A stretch of 64,000 nucleotides of DNA. It comes from Dermacoccus nishinomiyaensis. Lineage in GTDB: Bacteria; Actinomycetota; Actinomycetes; Actinomycetales; Dermatophilaceae. The DNA is taken from the NCBI RefSeq assembly GCF_900447535.1, contig NZ_UFXX01000001.1, forward strand, positions 1,860,001-1,924,000. The letters are read 5' to 3'. The notes beneath the pieces are model-generated. The model did not search any database. It was not told the DNA's origin and saw only the letters and a program-made list of their open reading frames with translations. The position numbers were made by a program, and so were the translations under genes. Shown here in pieces: positions 44,164-53,207 of the stretch (position 1 is the first letter of the stretch; every line of letters starts with the position of its first letter).

Positions 44164-45582
44164 GTGACGGGTGGGAGGACCATGGAACGCGACCGACGCT
44201 CGAGCGAGACACGCGCGAGCACCGACCCCTCGCGCGCCCTGGCCCCGGTCCGCGAATCCGGCGCGGGTGAGGCCGCTGAGCCGGTCGTCATGATGGGCGG
44301 CCTCGGCCGGCATCTCGGGCTGGCATGGCTGGAGAACGTCTTCTTCTTCGCCGTCATGATCTGCTCGTTCGTCTTCGCCGTGCTGCTGCTACGCGAGGCG
44401 ACGTGGTCGTGGTCGCTGCTCCTGTTGCTCGTCGGGTTCTGGGCCGTCATGGCCTACCTGGCGCTGCCACGGTTGCACCGCGTCCTCACGACGATCTACG
44501 TGCCCGACTACTTCATCGGCTGCAGCCGTACGACGGACGGGCGCCTCGGCGATCCCCTCAACCTCGCATTCATCGGCGACGAACAGCAGATCCACGAGAC
44601 GATGACGCGCGCCGGGTGGGTCAAGGCCGACCCGGTGACGCTCGGGTCGAGCGTCCGCATCGTCGTGTCGTCGCTGCTGCGCCGCAGCTACGCCGAGGCG
44701 CCCGTCAGCCCGCTCGTGCTGTTTCGGCGCACGCAGGAGTTCGCCTACCAGCAGGAGGTGGACGGCAACCCGTCGCAACGTCACCACGTACGGTTCTGGC
44801 CGACGCCCGACGAGTGGTTGCTGCCCGGCGGCCGGCGGGTCGATTGGCTCGCGTCGGGCACGTTCGACTCCGGCGTCGGCCTGTCGTTCTTCACGCTGCA
44901 GGTCACGCACCGTATCGCCCGCGACATCGACACCGAACGCGACCACGTGCTGCGCACGGTGACGGACGCCGATCCGGCCGTCAGCGTCGAGATGCTCCAC
45001 GACTTCACGAGCGGCTACCACAGCCGCAACGGCGGCGGCGACGCAGTGATGACGGACGGCGACCTGCCCGTCGTCGACCTCACCGCCGTTGCCGTCGCCC
45101 CGGGCGCGACGGTGTACGGCGCCAGCGAGGACGGGCAGGTGCTCGGCACGGTGGGGCGTCGCCCGCCATCGATCGTCGCGGCCTGCGTGCTCGCGGTGGC
45201 CTCTGCCCTCGTGTCGATGGCGGCGCTCGTCTGGGGCGGCGACGGTGTTCTGGGGCCGAACGGCCGGGACGTCCTCGGCGACGTTCCGGCCGAGTTGCCG
45301 ACGAACGTCGCCCTGTGGATCGGGGTATTGACGTATGTGCCGATCCTGTGGCTCGCGTACCGCACGTTCTTCGGCGGGGTGTGGGCGCGACTCATCATGA
45401 TCGCTCTCGTCACCCTGTCGCAGGCGAGCCAGATGTGGCAGTACCTGCAGGGCACGCGGCCGACGTTCGGCGCGTTGCTGTCCCTCTCCGTCGACCTGCT
45501 CGTCGTCTATGCGCTGACGAGCCTGTCGGCGCGCGATTGGGTCGAGCAGGGCCTCGTCGAGGGTGAGGGCGCCGCGGCCTGA
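44164..45582 (+). CDS. Membrane protein with LssY C-terminal-like domain
   Basis: A 472-residue protein starting at GTG 44164 with GGAGG 5 bases upstream; ATG 44182 is a close alternative. An N-terminal acidic tail is followed by two membrane helices (about 70-115). The soluble core matches LssY_C: LNLAFIGDEQQIHETMTRAGW, RHHVRFWPTPDEW, DWLASGTFDSGVGLS, and THRIARDIDTERDHVLR. Four further helices follow (ACVLAVASALVSMAALVWG onward). Its function is unknown; LssY was named from secretion loci in Legionella. A parS site follows the stop. Confidence 0.8.
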   Translation: MTGGRTMERDRRSSETRASTDPSRALAPVRESGAGEAAEPVVMMGGLGRHLGLAWLENVFFFAVMICSFVFAVLLLREATWSWSLLLLLVGFWAVMAYLALPRLHRVLTTIYVPDYFIGCSRTTDGRLGDPLNLAFIGDEQQIHETMTRAGWVKADPVTLGSSVRIVVSSLLRRSYAEAPVSPLVLFRRTQEFAYQQEVDGNPSQRHHVRFWPTPDEWLLPGGRRVDWLASGTFDSGVGLSFFTLQVTHRIARDIDTERDHVLRTVTDADPAVSVEMLHDFTSGYHSRNGGGDAVMTDGDLPVVDLTAVAVAPGATVYGASEDGQVLGTVGRRPPSIVAACVLAVASALVSMAALVWGGDGVLGPNGRDVLGDVPAELPTNVALWIGVLTYVPILWLAYRTFFGGVWARLIMIALVTLSQASQMWQYLQGTRPTFGALLSLSVDLLVVYALTSLSARDWVEQGLVEGEGAAA

Positions 45583-45590
45583 CGGTGTGG

Positions 45591-45606
45591 TGTTTCACGT
45601 GAAACG
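45591..45606. promoter_or_regulatory. parS-like ParB binding site (intergenic)
   Basis: TGTTTCACGTGAAACG is the same 16-mer as the copy in ponA. It lies 9 bases after the LssY_C gene stop. Confidence 0.92.
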
Positions 45607-45782
45607 CGCTCGTGCTCTGCTCGTGGCTGACAGACTCGCTCGCCCGGTCAGTCAGCGAGGGTCTGCTCGATGCCCTCACGGTACGACCCGCGACCTCAGG
45701 GGCCGATGGCAACCTCTACACGGGTCAGAACCCGCAGTCGACCGGCGCCCTCGCCGAGCGGATCCTCGCCGACCTCTCCTGA
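45603..45782 (+). pseudogene. 3' remnant of a DJ-1/PfpI-family (type 1 glutamine amidotransferase-like) gene
   Basis: The frame from 45603 to the TGA at 45782 ends GADGNLYTGQNPQSTGALAE and then RILADLS, which matches the usual ending DG.L.TGQNP.S...A..LL of DJ-1/PfpI proteins. The 5' three-quarters with the catalytic Cys are missing and parS directly precedes the fragment. Confidence 0.6.
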
Positions 45783-45789
45783 CGTCTAC

Positions 45790-45827
45790 GGCTGCCCCGG
45801 CGCGACGGGCGTCGCGCCGGGGCAGCC
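45790..45827 (+). terminator. Hairpin terminator
   Basis: A 17-base perfect stem (45790-45806 with 45811-45827) and a GGGC loop, just after the PfpI remnant, probably its former terminator. Confidence 0.88.
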
Positions 45828-46000
45828 TGCGCTTCGCTCAGGGGTGAATGTGACCAAGAACCGCCGATGTGGCCATGAGTCGCGAAGGTGGACGAAATTC
45901 GCAGAGGTGGACGTAGATCGCCGTTGCGTACGGGGCGGGTGAGCAAGGTCACGGGAACGAGGGTTTCGTTTTTGAATAGTCCATGTGGAATAGTCATCGC

Positions 46001-46582
46001 GTGACCACAACAGACCCCCTGGACGTGGCGCCGCTGGCGGTCGCCGTCCTCAGTCTTCTCGCGGAGCGCGACATGCATCCGTACGAGATGATCCAGACCC
46101 TCCGCGCGCGCCGGGAGGATCAGTGGGTGAAGCTGCGGCCCGCGTCGCTCTACCACAAGGTCGACGGGCTCGTGGCGCGCGGCCTCGCGGAGGTCGTGGG
46201 CACCGAGCAGGACGGCAACCGCCCGCCCCGCACGACGTACCGCCTCACGGACGCGGGGCGCGAGCTCCTCGTCGCGTGGATCAGCTCCGCCATCACCGTC
46301 GTCGAGAACCCCTACTTCTCGTTCTCCCTCGCCCTCGGCGAGCTCGAGGCCCTCGGCCCGGAACGCGCGGCGCGCCTGCTCACCGAGCGCGTCACCGCCC
46401 TCGACGAGCACATCGCCCAGATGCGCGACAGCCTCGAGCAGGGGCGCAACCAGAGCGCGGAACGCATCTGGATGCTCGCCCACGAACACCGCCTCGCCAC
46501 TTTGACGACCGAGCGCGACTACATCGCCTCCGTCGTCCACGACATCGAATCGAAGGAACTCACATGGCCGACCAGCCACTGA
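46001..46582 (+). CDS. PadR-family regulator of the adjacent exporter
   Basis: A 193-residue PadR protein from GTG 46001; ATG 45983 would add six residues, and neither has a clear ribosome site, so the mRNA may be leaderless. The winged helix is VAVLSLLAERDMHPYEMIQTL to LYHKVDGLVARGLAEV with the wing RPPRTTYRLTDAGRE. A long helical C-terminal domain (about 100-190) includes MRDSLEQGRNQSAERIWMLAHEHR. It overlaps the MFS gene by 19 bases, a standard regulator-exporter operon that is likely self-repressed and induced by the transported drug. Confidence 0.88.
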   Translation: MTTTDPLDVAPLAVAVLSLLAERDMHPYEMIQTLRARREDQWVKLRPASLYHKVDGLVARGLAEVVGTEQDGNRPPRTTYRLTDAGRELLVAWISSAITVVENPYFSFSLALGELEALGPERAARLLTERVTALDEHIAQMRDSLEQGRNQSAERIWMLAHEHRLATLTTERDYIASVVHDIESKELTWPTSH

Positions 46583-48210
46583 CCGACGACGCGTCCGCGG
46601 CGTCGGGCGCGCCTGCGGCTCCCGCCGCAGGCGCCGCCCACTCTGACGCGGGCGCGTCCGTCGCCACGGGCGCCCCGCCGCAGCAGTCCGCATCGGGGCG
46701 CCGAACTGCGGCAGATGCGGGCGCGAAGACGCCGGGCGCCGCGCCCGACATCAACCCGTGGGCTGCGCTGAGCGCCCTGCTCATCGGGTTCTTCATGATC
46801 CTCGTCGACTCGACGATCGTCTCCGTGGCGACCGAGACGATGGTCGACAAGCTCGACACGAGCCTCAACAACGTCCTGTGGGTGACGAGCGGGTACCTGC
46901 TCGCCTACGCCGTGCCGCTGCTCATCACCGGACGCCTCGGTGACCGTTTCGGCCCGAAGAACCTCTACCTCATCGGTCTGGCCGTGTTCACGTTGTCGTC
47001 GGCCGCGTGCGGCTTCGCCCCGAACGTCGGCGTCCTCATCGCGGCGCGCGTCGTCCAGGGTCTCGGTGCGGCGATCATGACGCCGCAGACGATGGCGATC
47101 ATCACGCGCATCTTCCCCGCGGACGGCCGCGGCAAGGCCATGGGCGTGTGGGGTTCGACGGCGGGTGTCGCGACGCTCGTCGGCCCGATCCTCGGTGGTG
47201 TCCTCGTCGACCACGCCGGGTGGGAGTGGATCTTCTTCGTCAACGTGCCCGTCGGCCTCATCGGTCTCGCGATGGCGTGGAAGCTCGTGCCGTCGCTGCC
47301 GAGTCACGCGCACAAGTTCGACCTCGTCGGGGTCGCGCTGTCGGCCGTCGCGCTCTTCTGCGTCGTGTTCGGCATCCAAGAAGGCGCGCAGTACGACTGG
47401 GGCACGATCACGGGCATCATCTCTGTGCCGCTGCTCATCATCCTCGGCCTCGTCTTCTTCGTCCTGTTCATCCTGTGGGAGCGGCGATACAGGGGTGAGC
47501 AGCTCGTGCCGCTGCATCTGTTCGCGAACCGCAACTTCTCCCTCGCCAACATCGCTATCACGTCCGTCGGGTTCGCGATCACGGCCATGTCGTTCCCGAT
47601 CATGATCTACGCGCAGGCCGTGCTCGGTTACTCGCCGACGAAGGCCGCGCTGCTGCTCGCGCCCATGGCCGTCATCTCCGGTCTGCTCGCCCCTGTCGTC
47701 GGTGGTCTCGTCGACCGCAAGCACCCCGCGATCCTCGCGGGCTTCGGGCTCGTCTGCTTCTCCGTCGCCCTGTTCTGGTACGGCCGGATGCTCGGCGCCG
47801 ACACGTCGATCTGGTGGCTGCTCGCCATCGCCTGCCTGCTCGGTGTGGCCAACGGGTTCATGTGGGCGCCGCTCTCGGTGACGGCGACGCGCACCCTCGA
47901 ACCGCGCTTCGCCGGCGCAGGTTCGGGCATCTACAACACGACACGTCAGATCGGCGCCGTCATCGGTTCCGCCGCCGTCGCCTCCCTCATGGATTCGCGC
48001 CTTCGCCACCACCTCGGTGAGCAGGCTGCGGGTGGCGCGCATCAGGCGGGCGGCGGTCACATGCCGACGCAGGTCGCCGAGCAGTTCGCCCGCGCCATGG
48101 GCGAGACGCTGTACCTGCCGGCCGCGGTGCTCATCGTCGGCATCATCGCCGCGGTGATGTTCACCAACCCGCACCGCAGGACGGGCCGCCACGCGGCCGA
48201 CGCTCACTGA
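46564..48210 (+). CDS. MFS drug:H+ antiporter, DHA2 (14-helix) family
   Basis: A 548-residue exporter. A 65-residue Ala-rich, disordered cytosolic tail precedes 14 membrane segments. Motif A is TGRLGDRFGPKNLY; motif C-like residues are AGVATLVGPILGGVLVDHAGWEWIFFVNVPVG, diagnostic of DHA2. The first helix has LDT-like VDSTIVSVA. GAAGGA precedes ATG 46564, inside the end of padR, so translation is coupled. It probably exports toxic organic compounds. The long hairpin at 48230 follows. Confidence 0.93.
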   Translation: MADQPLTDDASAASGAPAAPAAGAAHSDAGASVATGAPPQQSASGRRTAADAGAKTPGAAPDINPWAALSALLIGFFMILVDSTIVSVATETMVDKLDTSLNNVLWVTSGYLLAYAVPLLITGRLGDRFGPKNLYLIGLAVFTLSSAACGFAPNVGVLIAARVVQGLGAAIMTPQTMAIITRIFPADGRGKAMGVWGSTAGVATLVGPILGGVLVDHAGWEWIFFVNVPVGLIGLAMAWKLVPSLPSHAHKFDLVGVALSAVALFCVVFGIQEGAQYDWGTITGIISVPLLIILGLVFFVLFILWERRYRGEQLVPLHLFANRNFSLANIAITSVGFAITAMSFPIMIYAQAVLGYSPTKAALLLAPMAVISGLLAPVVGGLVDRKHPAILAGFGLVCFSVALFWYGRMLGADTSIWWLLAIACLLGVANGFMWAPLSVTATRTLEPRFAGAGSGIYNTTRQIGAVIGSAAVASLMDSRLRHHLGEQAAGGAHQAGGGHMPTQVAEQFARAMGETLYLPAAVLIVGIIAAVMFTNPHRRTGRHAADAH

Positions 48211-48229
48211 GCGCCCGAAGCCGAGGGCT

Positions 48230-48291
48230 CCGGACGAACATTGCCCGCGAACGCGTCAATGATGACGCGTTCGCGGGCAATGTTCGTCCGG
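48230..48291. terminator. Very long perfect hairpin after the MFS gene
   Basis: A 29-base perfect stem (48230-48258 with 48263-48291) and a 4-base ATGA loop. The stem includes TTGCCCGCGAACGCGTC, similar to the arm of the 40561 hairpin. It is likely a terminator, but is longer than needed. Confidence 0.9.
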
Positions 48292-48413
48292 GTTCGATGG
48301 GGTGGTCGCTCGATCCGTGCCAAAGGTCCCTGGCCCCGGGGCGCGTCGCGGCCCTAGCGTGAAGGTGAGACCCGGCGTCGGGCTCATCGCAACATTCACG
48401 AGAGGTGCCTCGG

Positions 48414-48845
48414 ATGGCTGACAACACGACCAAGCCCATCGTCGTCGGAGTCGACGGATCGCCGTCGTCGCTGAGCGCCCTCGAATGGGCCGCGCAGCAC
48501 GCCGAGCTGACGAAGCAGCCGCTCGAGGCCCTCGCGACGTGGCAGTGGCCCACCAACTACGGCTACGCCGTGGCGTTCGAAGCCAACTTCGACCCGGCGC
48601 AGGAGAGCACGCAGATGCTCGACGAGATCGTCGCGAAGGTGCAGGCCGACCACCCGAGCATCGAGGTGCGACCGCACGTCATCGAGGGCGACACGCGCAA
48701 TGTGCTCGTCAAGCGCTCCAAGGAGGCGGCGCTGCTCGTGCTCGGCAGCCGCGGCCACGGCGAGCTGACGGGCATGCTTCTCGGCTCCGTCAGCGGCTAC
48801 TGCGTCACGCACGCCGACTGCCCCGTCCTCGTCACGCGCCACTGA
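48414..48845 (+). CDS. Universal stress protein (UspA family, ATP-binding type)
   Basis: A 143-residue single Usp domain. It begins KPIVVGVDGSPSSLSALEWA and ends with the ATP loop GSRGHGELTGMLLGSVSGYC (G-2x-G-9x-G-S) followed by HADCPVLVTRH. The ATP-binding pattern is intact. Such proteins form cytosolic dimers that aid survival under stress or low oxygen. GAGAGG precedes ATG 48414. It is monocistronic. Confidence 0.94.
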   Translation: MADNTTKPIVVGVDGSPSSLSALEWAAQHAELTKQPLEALATWQWPTNYGYAVAFEANFDPAQESTQMLDEIVAKVQADHPSIEVRPHVIEGDTRNVLVKRSKEAALLVLGSRGHGELTGMLLGSVSGYCVTHADCPVLVTRH

Positions 48846-48969
48846 CGCGGCGCGGCCCGGCGCGTGACCGGGCCGGCGACCTGACGCGTCGCGGATGCGT
48901 CGTCCCATCGGCGGGCTGCACCCCGGCGGACGGTGGCGCGCGGCGCCGTCACGGGAGTAGGTTCGTGCC

Positions 48970-49140
48970 ATGAGTGACACGAGCAGCGAGAACTACACCC
49001 CTGAGGTCGACCAGCAGGACGGCGGCCCCGGCGCCCAGACCGGCGGCAACGGCGGCGAGAACAATGATGTCGCGAGCGGCGGTCGCAGCGACCAGGGCAG
49101 CACCGACGAAGGCCAGCACGCCGACGCCGACGAGAGCTGA
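48970..49140 (+). CDS. Small hydrophilic acidic Gly-rich protein (56 residues)
   Basis: The frame MSDTSSENYTPEVDQQDGGP to DEGQHADADES is acidic, lacks hydrophobic residues and has consistent high-GC third positions. It should be wholly disordered. Two other small proteins of this style (53016 and 53408) lie in the window. No family is recognised; similar proteins are often stress-induced in Actinobacteria, which is inference. Confidence 0.6.
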   Translation: MSDTSSENYTPEVDQQDGGPGAQTGGNGGENNDVASGGRSDQGSTDEGQHADADES

Positions 49141-49346
49141 CGGCGGCCGCCGCTGAGCGCGGTGGTTTGCCGCGAGCGTCGGCAGGCACGACACGACGCA
49201 CGCGCACGCCCCACCTGAACACGACGCACGCGCCCCGGCGCGTCGAACCTGCGTGGCCGCGAGCCCGGCACGGTGACGACGCGACCGGGGCGCATGCGTC
49301 GTGCCCGCTCTGAGACCATGGGGCAGACCCCGATCCGAGGAGCCTC

Positions 49347-51032
49347 ATGCCGTCCACCGCAGCCCCCGCGCTGCCGCGCGTCAGGTTGCTCCTCGCACGC
49401 TTCTCGCACACGGGTCTCGTGTTCGCCGCGCTGTTCTACATCATCGCGAACACGCCGTCACTGCTGCCGCGCCCCTGGTGGATGCAGGGTCTCGTCGCGG
49501 CGCTGAGCGGGGTGTGCGGGTACGTTCTCGGCCTCGCGCTGGGGCGTCTCGCCCACGCGACGGCGCGCTGGTTGGGCCTGCATGTCACGATGAACCCGCG
49601 TCGACGCGTGCTGCTCGGCCGCATCGGCATCGCGTTCGCGGCCCTGATCGTCATCAGCTTCCCGCAGTCGACGATCGACTGGCAGCGGGAGGTCAGCCGC
49701 CAGGTCGACGTCGACGGGCCGGGGTGGTGGTATCCGACCGGTTCGACGCTCGTCGCGGTCGTCGTGTTCGTCTTGTTCATCCTCGTCTGGCGCGGCCTCG
49801 CCGGGCTCACCCGCTTCTTCCTCACGAAGGTCTCCTCACGCATCGTGCGGGAGGCAGCGGCCCGTCTCGTCGCATCGGTCATCACGGTCGCGACGGTCGT
49901 CGTGGCGATCGACGTCGTCGTCGAACCCGCCGTCCTCGCCGTCGTCGGGGGCAACGCCGACCGCGTCAACCAGCAGATGCCGCGCGGTGAGCACGCACCG
50001 ACGTCGTCGTTGCGCAGTGGTGGCCCCGGCTCGCCACTGACGTGGAACAGCCTCGGCCGGGACGGCGCGAAATTCGTCGCCGCGGGGCCGGACGCGAAGC
50101 AGATCGCCGACGTGACGAAGACGCCAGCCAAGGAGCCGGTGCGGGTGTTCGTCGGCGCGAATGAGTCGTTGGACAAGAGCGCCGACCTCGCGGTAGCCGA
50201 GCTCGACCGCACCGACGCCTGGAAGCGCAAGGCGATGCTCGTCATCACGCCGACGAGCACCGGCTACGTCAACCTGTGGGGCGCCGCGTCCTTCGAGTAC
50301 CTGCTCGGCGGCGACACCGCTGCGGTCGGAATGGCGTACTCGAACCTGCCGTCGGCGTTCGGCCTGCTCACCGCGCCACGCGACCCCGGCAAGGCGTCGC
50401 AGATCCTCCTCGAGAAGGTGCGGCGCCGCGTCGACGCGATGCCCGCGGCCCAGCGCCCGAAGGTGTACTTCACCGGCGAATCGCTCGGCGCCTACGGCGC
50501 GGACGACTCGTTCGACTCGTCGCGGCAGATGTTGGAGCGCACCGACGGCGGCGTCCTCAGCGGTACGCCCGCGTTCTCGCCGAACCGGCAACGCCTGACG
50601 CGTGAGCGCGCGCCCGGTTCGACGACGATCGACCCCGTCATCAACGGCGGACGCCACATCCGTTTCGCCGGTGAGCCGTCGCAGCTGGGCGCCGACGAGT
50701 ACGACCGCCCTCTGGGCGCGTGGCAGAAACCGCGCGTCGTCTACCTGCAGCACCCGTCCGACCCCGTCGTGTGGTGGTCGCCGCGCCTGATGTTCAACTC
50801 ACCCGAGTGGCTGCGTGAGACGCGCGACAACACGCCGATGGCGCAGATGAGCTGGGCTCCGTTCGTCACCTTCTGGCAGGTCAGCGCCGACATGCTCGTC
50901 TCCAACGAGGTGCCCGGCGGTTACGGTCACCGCTACTTCGGCGCCGAGATGGTGCCGGCCTGGGCGAAGGTGCTCGACGTCGACCCCGGCTCGCGCGAGG
51001 ATGCCATCATCGACGCCGTGGGGCGCCGCTGA
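49347..51032 (+). CDS. Membrane alpha/beta-hydrolase, Abhydrolase_9/DUF2319 type
   Basis: A 561-residue protein with four or five N-terminal membrane helices (about 15-190: LVFAALFYIIANTPSLLPRPWWMQG is the characteristic start) and a C-terminal catalytic domain. The nucleophile elbow is FTGESLGAYG, preceded by VRVFVGANES and followed by VVYLQHPSDPVVWWSP and the late GHRYFG with the likely catalytic His. The family is widespread in Actinobacteria without known substrate; a lipid or envelope ester is plausible. GAGG precedes ATG 49347. Confidence 0.9.
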   Translation: MPSTAAPALPRVRLLLARFSHTGLVFAALFYIIANTPSLLPRPWWMQGLVAALSGVCGYVLGLALGRLAHATARWLGLHVTMNPRRRVLLGRIGIAFAALIVISFPQSTIDWQREVSRQVDVDGPGWWYPTGSTLVAVVVFVLFILVWRGLAGLTRFFLTKVSSRIVREAAARLVASVITVATVVVAIDVVVEPAVLAVVGGNADRVNQQMPRGEHAPTSSLRSGGPGSPLTWNSLGRDGAKFVAAGPDAKQIADVTKTPAKEPVRVFVGANESLDKSADLAVAELDRTDAWKRKAMLVITPTSTGYVNLWGAASFEYLLGGDTAAVGMAYSNLPSAFGLLTAPRDPGKASQILLEKVRRRVDAMPAAQRPKVYFTGESLGAYGADDSFDSSRQMLERTDGGVLSGTPAFSPNRQRLTRERAPGSTTIDPVINGGRHIRFAGEPSQLGADEYDRPLGAWQKPRVVYLQHPSDPVVWWSPRLMFNSPEWLRETRDNTPMAQMSWAPFVTFWQVSADMLVSNEVPGGYGHRYFGAEMVPAWAKVLDVDPGSREDAIIDAVGRR

Positions 51033-51049
51033 GCGCGCTCGCCGTCAGC

Positions 51050-51098
51050 GATCATCGCCCGGAAATCGTCATCCTCGACGCGTTTGCGGGCAATGATC
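51050..51098. repeat. Degenerate hairpin related to those at 40561 and 48230
   Basis: GATCATCGCCCGGAAATCGTC is imperfectly complementary to GACGCGTTTGCGGGCAATGATC. The 3' arm keeps the GACGCG..CGGGCAA pattern of the other two hairpins. It lies between convergent genes and may still terminate. Confidence 0.65.
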
Positions 51099-51108
51099 TG
51101 GCGGGCCG

Positions 51109-51906
51109 TCAGTTCTGACGCGTCGGATCGAGCTTGCCCGTCATCGTCACCCCACCGGTGCTGACGGTGAAGCTCGCGACCGCGTTCGTGCACGTCATGC
51201 CGCTGACGTTGCTCGTGCACGTCGTTCCTGCGGAGGTGAAGCTGCTGCCGTAGTCGAGCACGGCCGTGCCGTCCTTCGTCGTCACCGGTGCGTTCGGCAC
51301 GCTCGACGTCCAGCGCGCAGCCTCGCCGTCGGTGTCGAAACCGGGGTCACCGGTGAGGAAACCGACGCCCTTCGGCGTCAGCATGACGTAGTTCGCGCCG
51401 CCGTGCTTCGCCGACACCTCGGGGGTGAGGTGGCAGCCGACGACGCCCTTCGTCATGTCGCACCAGTTGCGGCCCGTGGGCGTCGTGAACTGCGACCATC
51501 CTGTCGCGGCGTAGGCGTATGCCGTCGCGGTGCCGCTCGTCGACGGCGCGCTGCTCGCCGAGGCGGTCGGCCCTGCCGAGTCCTGACTGCCGGACGGCGC
51601 CGCGCCCGAGCCTGTTGCGCTCGCCTGCGGCGCTGCGGGGTCGCTCGCCGACGCACCGTCGCTCGTGCTCGGCGACGTGGACGAGGCGCTCGCGGCCGTG
51701 CTGGAGGGCGTGCTCGGGGACGTCGACGACGACGCGGAAGAGCTGCGCTCGGAGGGCGTCTGGCTCGGTGCGGCCTGCTGCGTCGTCGACGACGCGGACG
51801 GCTGCGCCACCGTGGCGTTCTGCGACGCGCCGTCCTGGCCATTTCCGCACGCGGCGAGCGCGAGCGTCAGCAGGCCCGCGGCGGTGAGAGCTGGGACGGT
51901 GCGCAT
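51109..51906 (-). CDS. Ser-rich secreted lipoprotein
   Basis: This 265-residue lipoprotein begins MRTVPALTAAGLLTLALAAC (lipid Cys at residue 20). Residues about 25-130 are almost only Ser, Ala, Thr, Pro and Gln. The C-terminal domain (about 135-265) has four or more Cys (NWCDMTKGVVGCHLTP; TTCTSNVSGMTCTNA) and resembles actinobacterial surface domains with the SGNIxC..... pattern. GGGGA precedes the ATG. The function is unknown. Confidence 0.8.
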   Translation of the reverse strand: MRTVPALTAAGLLTLALAACGNGQDGASQNATVAQPSASSTTQQAAPSQTPSERSSSASSSTSPSTPSSTAASASSTSPSTSDGASASDPAAPQASATGSGAAPSGSQDSAGPTASASSAPSTSGTATAYAYAATGWSQFTTPTGRNWCDMTKGVVGCHLTPEVSAKHGGANYVMLTPKGVGFLTGDPGFDTDGEAARWTSSVPNAPVTTKDGTAVLDYGSSFTSAGTTCTSNVSGMTCTNAVASFTVSTGGVTMTGKLDPTRQN

Positions 51907-52050
51907 GAGTTCCCCTTGTCGTCGAACGGTACCGACACGTCACGCCGTGCCGCACCTCCACTGTGGCAGAGATGGCGGCCGTGGCGAAGGCGCCATGCCG
52001 ACCGAGACGACCCGGCTGAAACCCGTGCCCGGCAGCCCGATTCGCTCACG

Positions 52051-52827
52051 TCACAGGTGGCCGCTGAGCGCCGCCATGCGGGATTCGAGCTTGCCGACAA
52101 GGGCGTCGAGCTCCTTGGAGTTCTCGGCGCTGACGGGCAGGACGTCGATCGAGATCGTCGCTCCACCGGCGAGGGAGCGCAGTTCGTCGAGCTTCGCGGC
52201 GAACGGCGAACCGCTGCCGGGTGAGTAGTAGTCGACGGCCGCGTCGATGTCGTTCGGGTAGAGGTCGGCCTTCGTCACGGCGATGACGACCCACATCGGC
52301 TTGGCTCGGCGCACCGCCATCGCGGCGATGCGGTGCGCGGTGATCGTCCAGTCCTCCAGCTCCGCGGCGAGCTGCTCGTCGCGCGTGCGTGACGGCGCCG
52401 CGCCACTCGTGCCGCCGGCGCGTCGCGGCGTCGCGTGGCCGTAGGAGACGACGTGGACGATGCCGTCGACCGGCTCCTCGTAGAACACCTCGTCGAGGGC
52501 TGCGAGGCGCGTCGCGGCGTTGTCGCCGGGCACGACGCGGAAGCGGAAACCCTTGAGCCGCGGCGACTTCGACGTCCGACGCTCCATCGTCGCCGAGCCG
52601 GCCTCGGTGACGGCGTCGGGGCTCGTGCGGCGCGCGAGACGGTCGACGAGGCGCGTCTTGCCGACGCCCGTCATGCCCGTGACGGCGACCGTCGGGTAGC
52701 GGCGATGCACGAGGGAGGAGATCTTCTCGGGTGCCGCGGTGAGGGCGGTGAGGGCCGTTCCGGCCAGGCTGGCGCCGGCAGCGGCGAGGCCGGCGTTGTG
52801 GCGGGCACCGGTGTTCTTCGAGGTCAC
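52051..52827 (-). CDS. P-loop GTPase-like protein
   Basis: A 258-residue protein with an Ala-rich N-terminal segment (NAGLAAAGASLAGTALTALTA) that may be a membrane helix, then a GTPase domain: P-loop VAVTGMTGVGKTRLVDRL, a possible switch with SATMERRTSK, and G4 VIAVTKADLYP. The G3 DxxG is not evident (VVPGDNAATR may serve). The end SAENSKELDALVGKL matches G5 SAxxxxxIDxL. It could be an Era/IRG-like stress GTPase. A different long frame overlaps it, but only this one has the motifs. Confidence 0.8.
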   Translation of the reverse strand: MTSKNTGARHNAGLAAAGASLAGTALTALTAAPEKISSLVHRRYPTVAVTGMTGVGKTRLVDRLARRTSPDAVTEAGSATMERRTSKSPRLKGFRFRVVPGDNAATRLAALDEVFYEEPVDGIVHVVSYGHATPRRAGGTSGAAPSRTRDEQLAAELEDWTITAHRIAAMAVRRAKPMWVVIAVTKADLYPNDIDAAVDYYSPGSGSPFAAKLDELRSLAGGATISIDVLPVSAENSKELDALVGKLESRMAALSGHL

Positions 52828-53015
52828 GGTTCACCTTTCGGCAGAGGCTCGTTCGACGCCGGGGCGCCGAGCACTTTGCCCTCTAGTCAACCCGAAACGG
52901 CGTCGAAACGCCTCTCCGAGGGTTTCTTCGACGCCTTCGCGGTGCTGCGCGCTCGTCGCGCCCGACCATCCGCGTGGGTGGTGAACCAGCGGCCTGCGCG
53001 TCCTAGAGTGAAGAC

Positions 53016-53207
53016 ATGACTCGCGAAGACATCCACGAAGCAGCCAAGAACGACGACGCGGACGGCCAGAAGCCCGGCGGCGCCGGGGAGGTCTCCGAAG
53101 GCGGCAGCGGTTTCGGCACCGACAATGAGGCGAACGTCGTCAACGGCGCCGACGCTGTGCCCGACAAGACGACCGGCGGCACCAGCCCCCGCACGCCCAA
53201 CCAGTGA
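53016..53207 (+). CDS. Small hydrophilic protein (63 residues)
   Basis: The frame MTREDIHEAAKNDDADGQKP to GGTSPRTPNQ is charged, Gly/Asn-rich and lacks a hydrophobic core. It resembles the protein at 48970 in composition. ATG 53016 has GTGAAG upstream, a weak site. The role is unknown. Confidence 0.6.
   Translation: MTREDIHEAAKNDDADGQKPGGAGEVSEGGSGFGTDNEANVVNGADAVPDKTTGGTSPRTPNQ

Larger units (their letters stand above)
45583..46000. other. Intergenic region with parS, a gene remnant, a terminator and a PadR promoter
   Basis: These 418 bases hold the parS site, the PfpI-like fragment ending at 45782, the hairpin at 45790 and then about 170 bases leading to the PadR gene. In the last part a GAATAGTC motif is directly repeated (45974-45995 region), which may be the PadR operator. 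Confidence 0.55.

Noticed and set aside
48949-49194. An 81-codon minus-strand frame opposite the small acidic protein
   Set aside because: It has hydrophobic stretches but no ribosome site. The plus-strand frame is preferred, but neither is proven.
52046-52834. A second long frame overlapping the GTPase gene on the same strand
   Set aside because: It lacks any motif, whereas the chosen frame has P-loop, TKAD and SAEN motifs in order.
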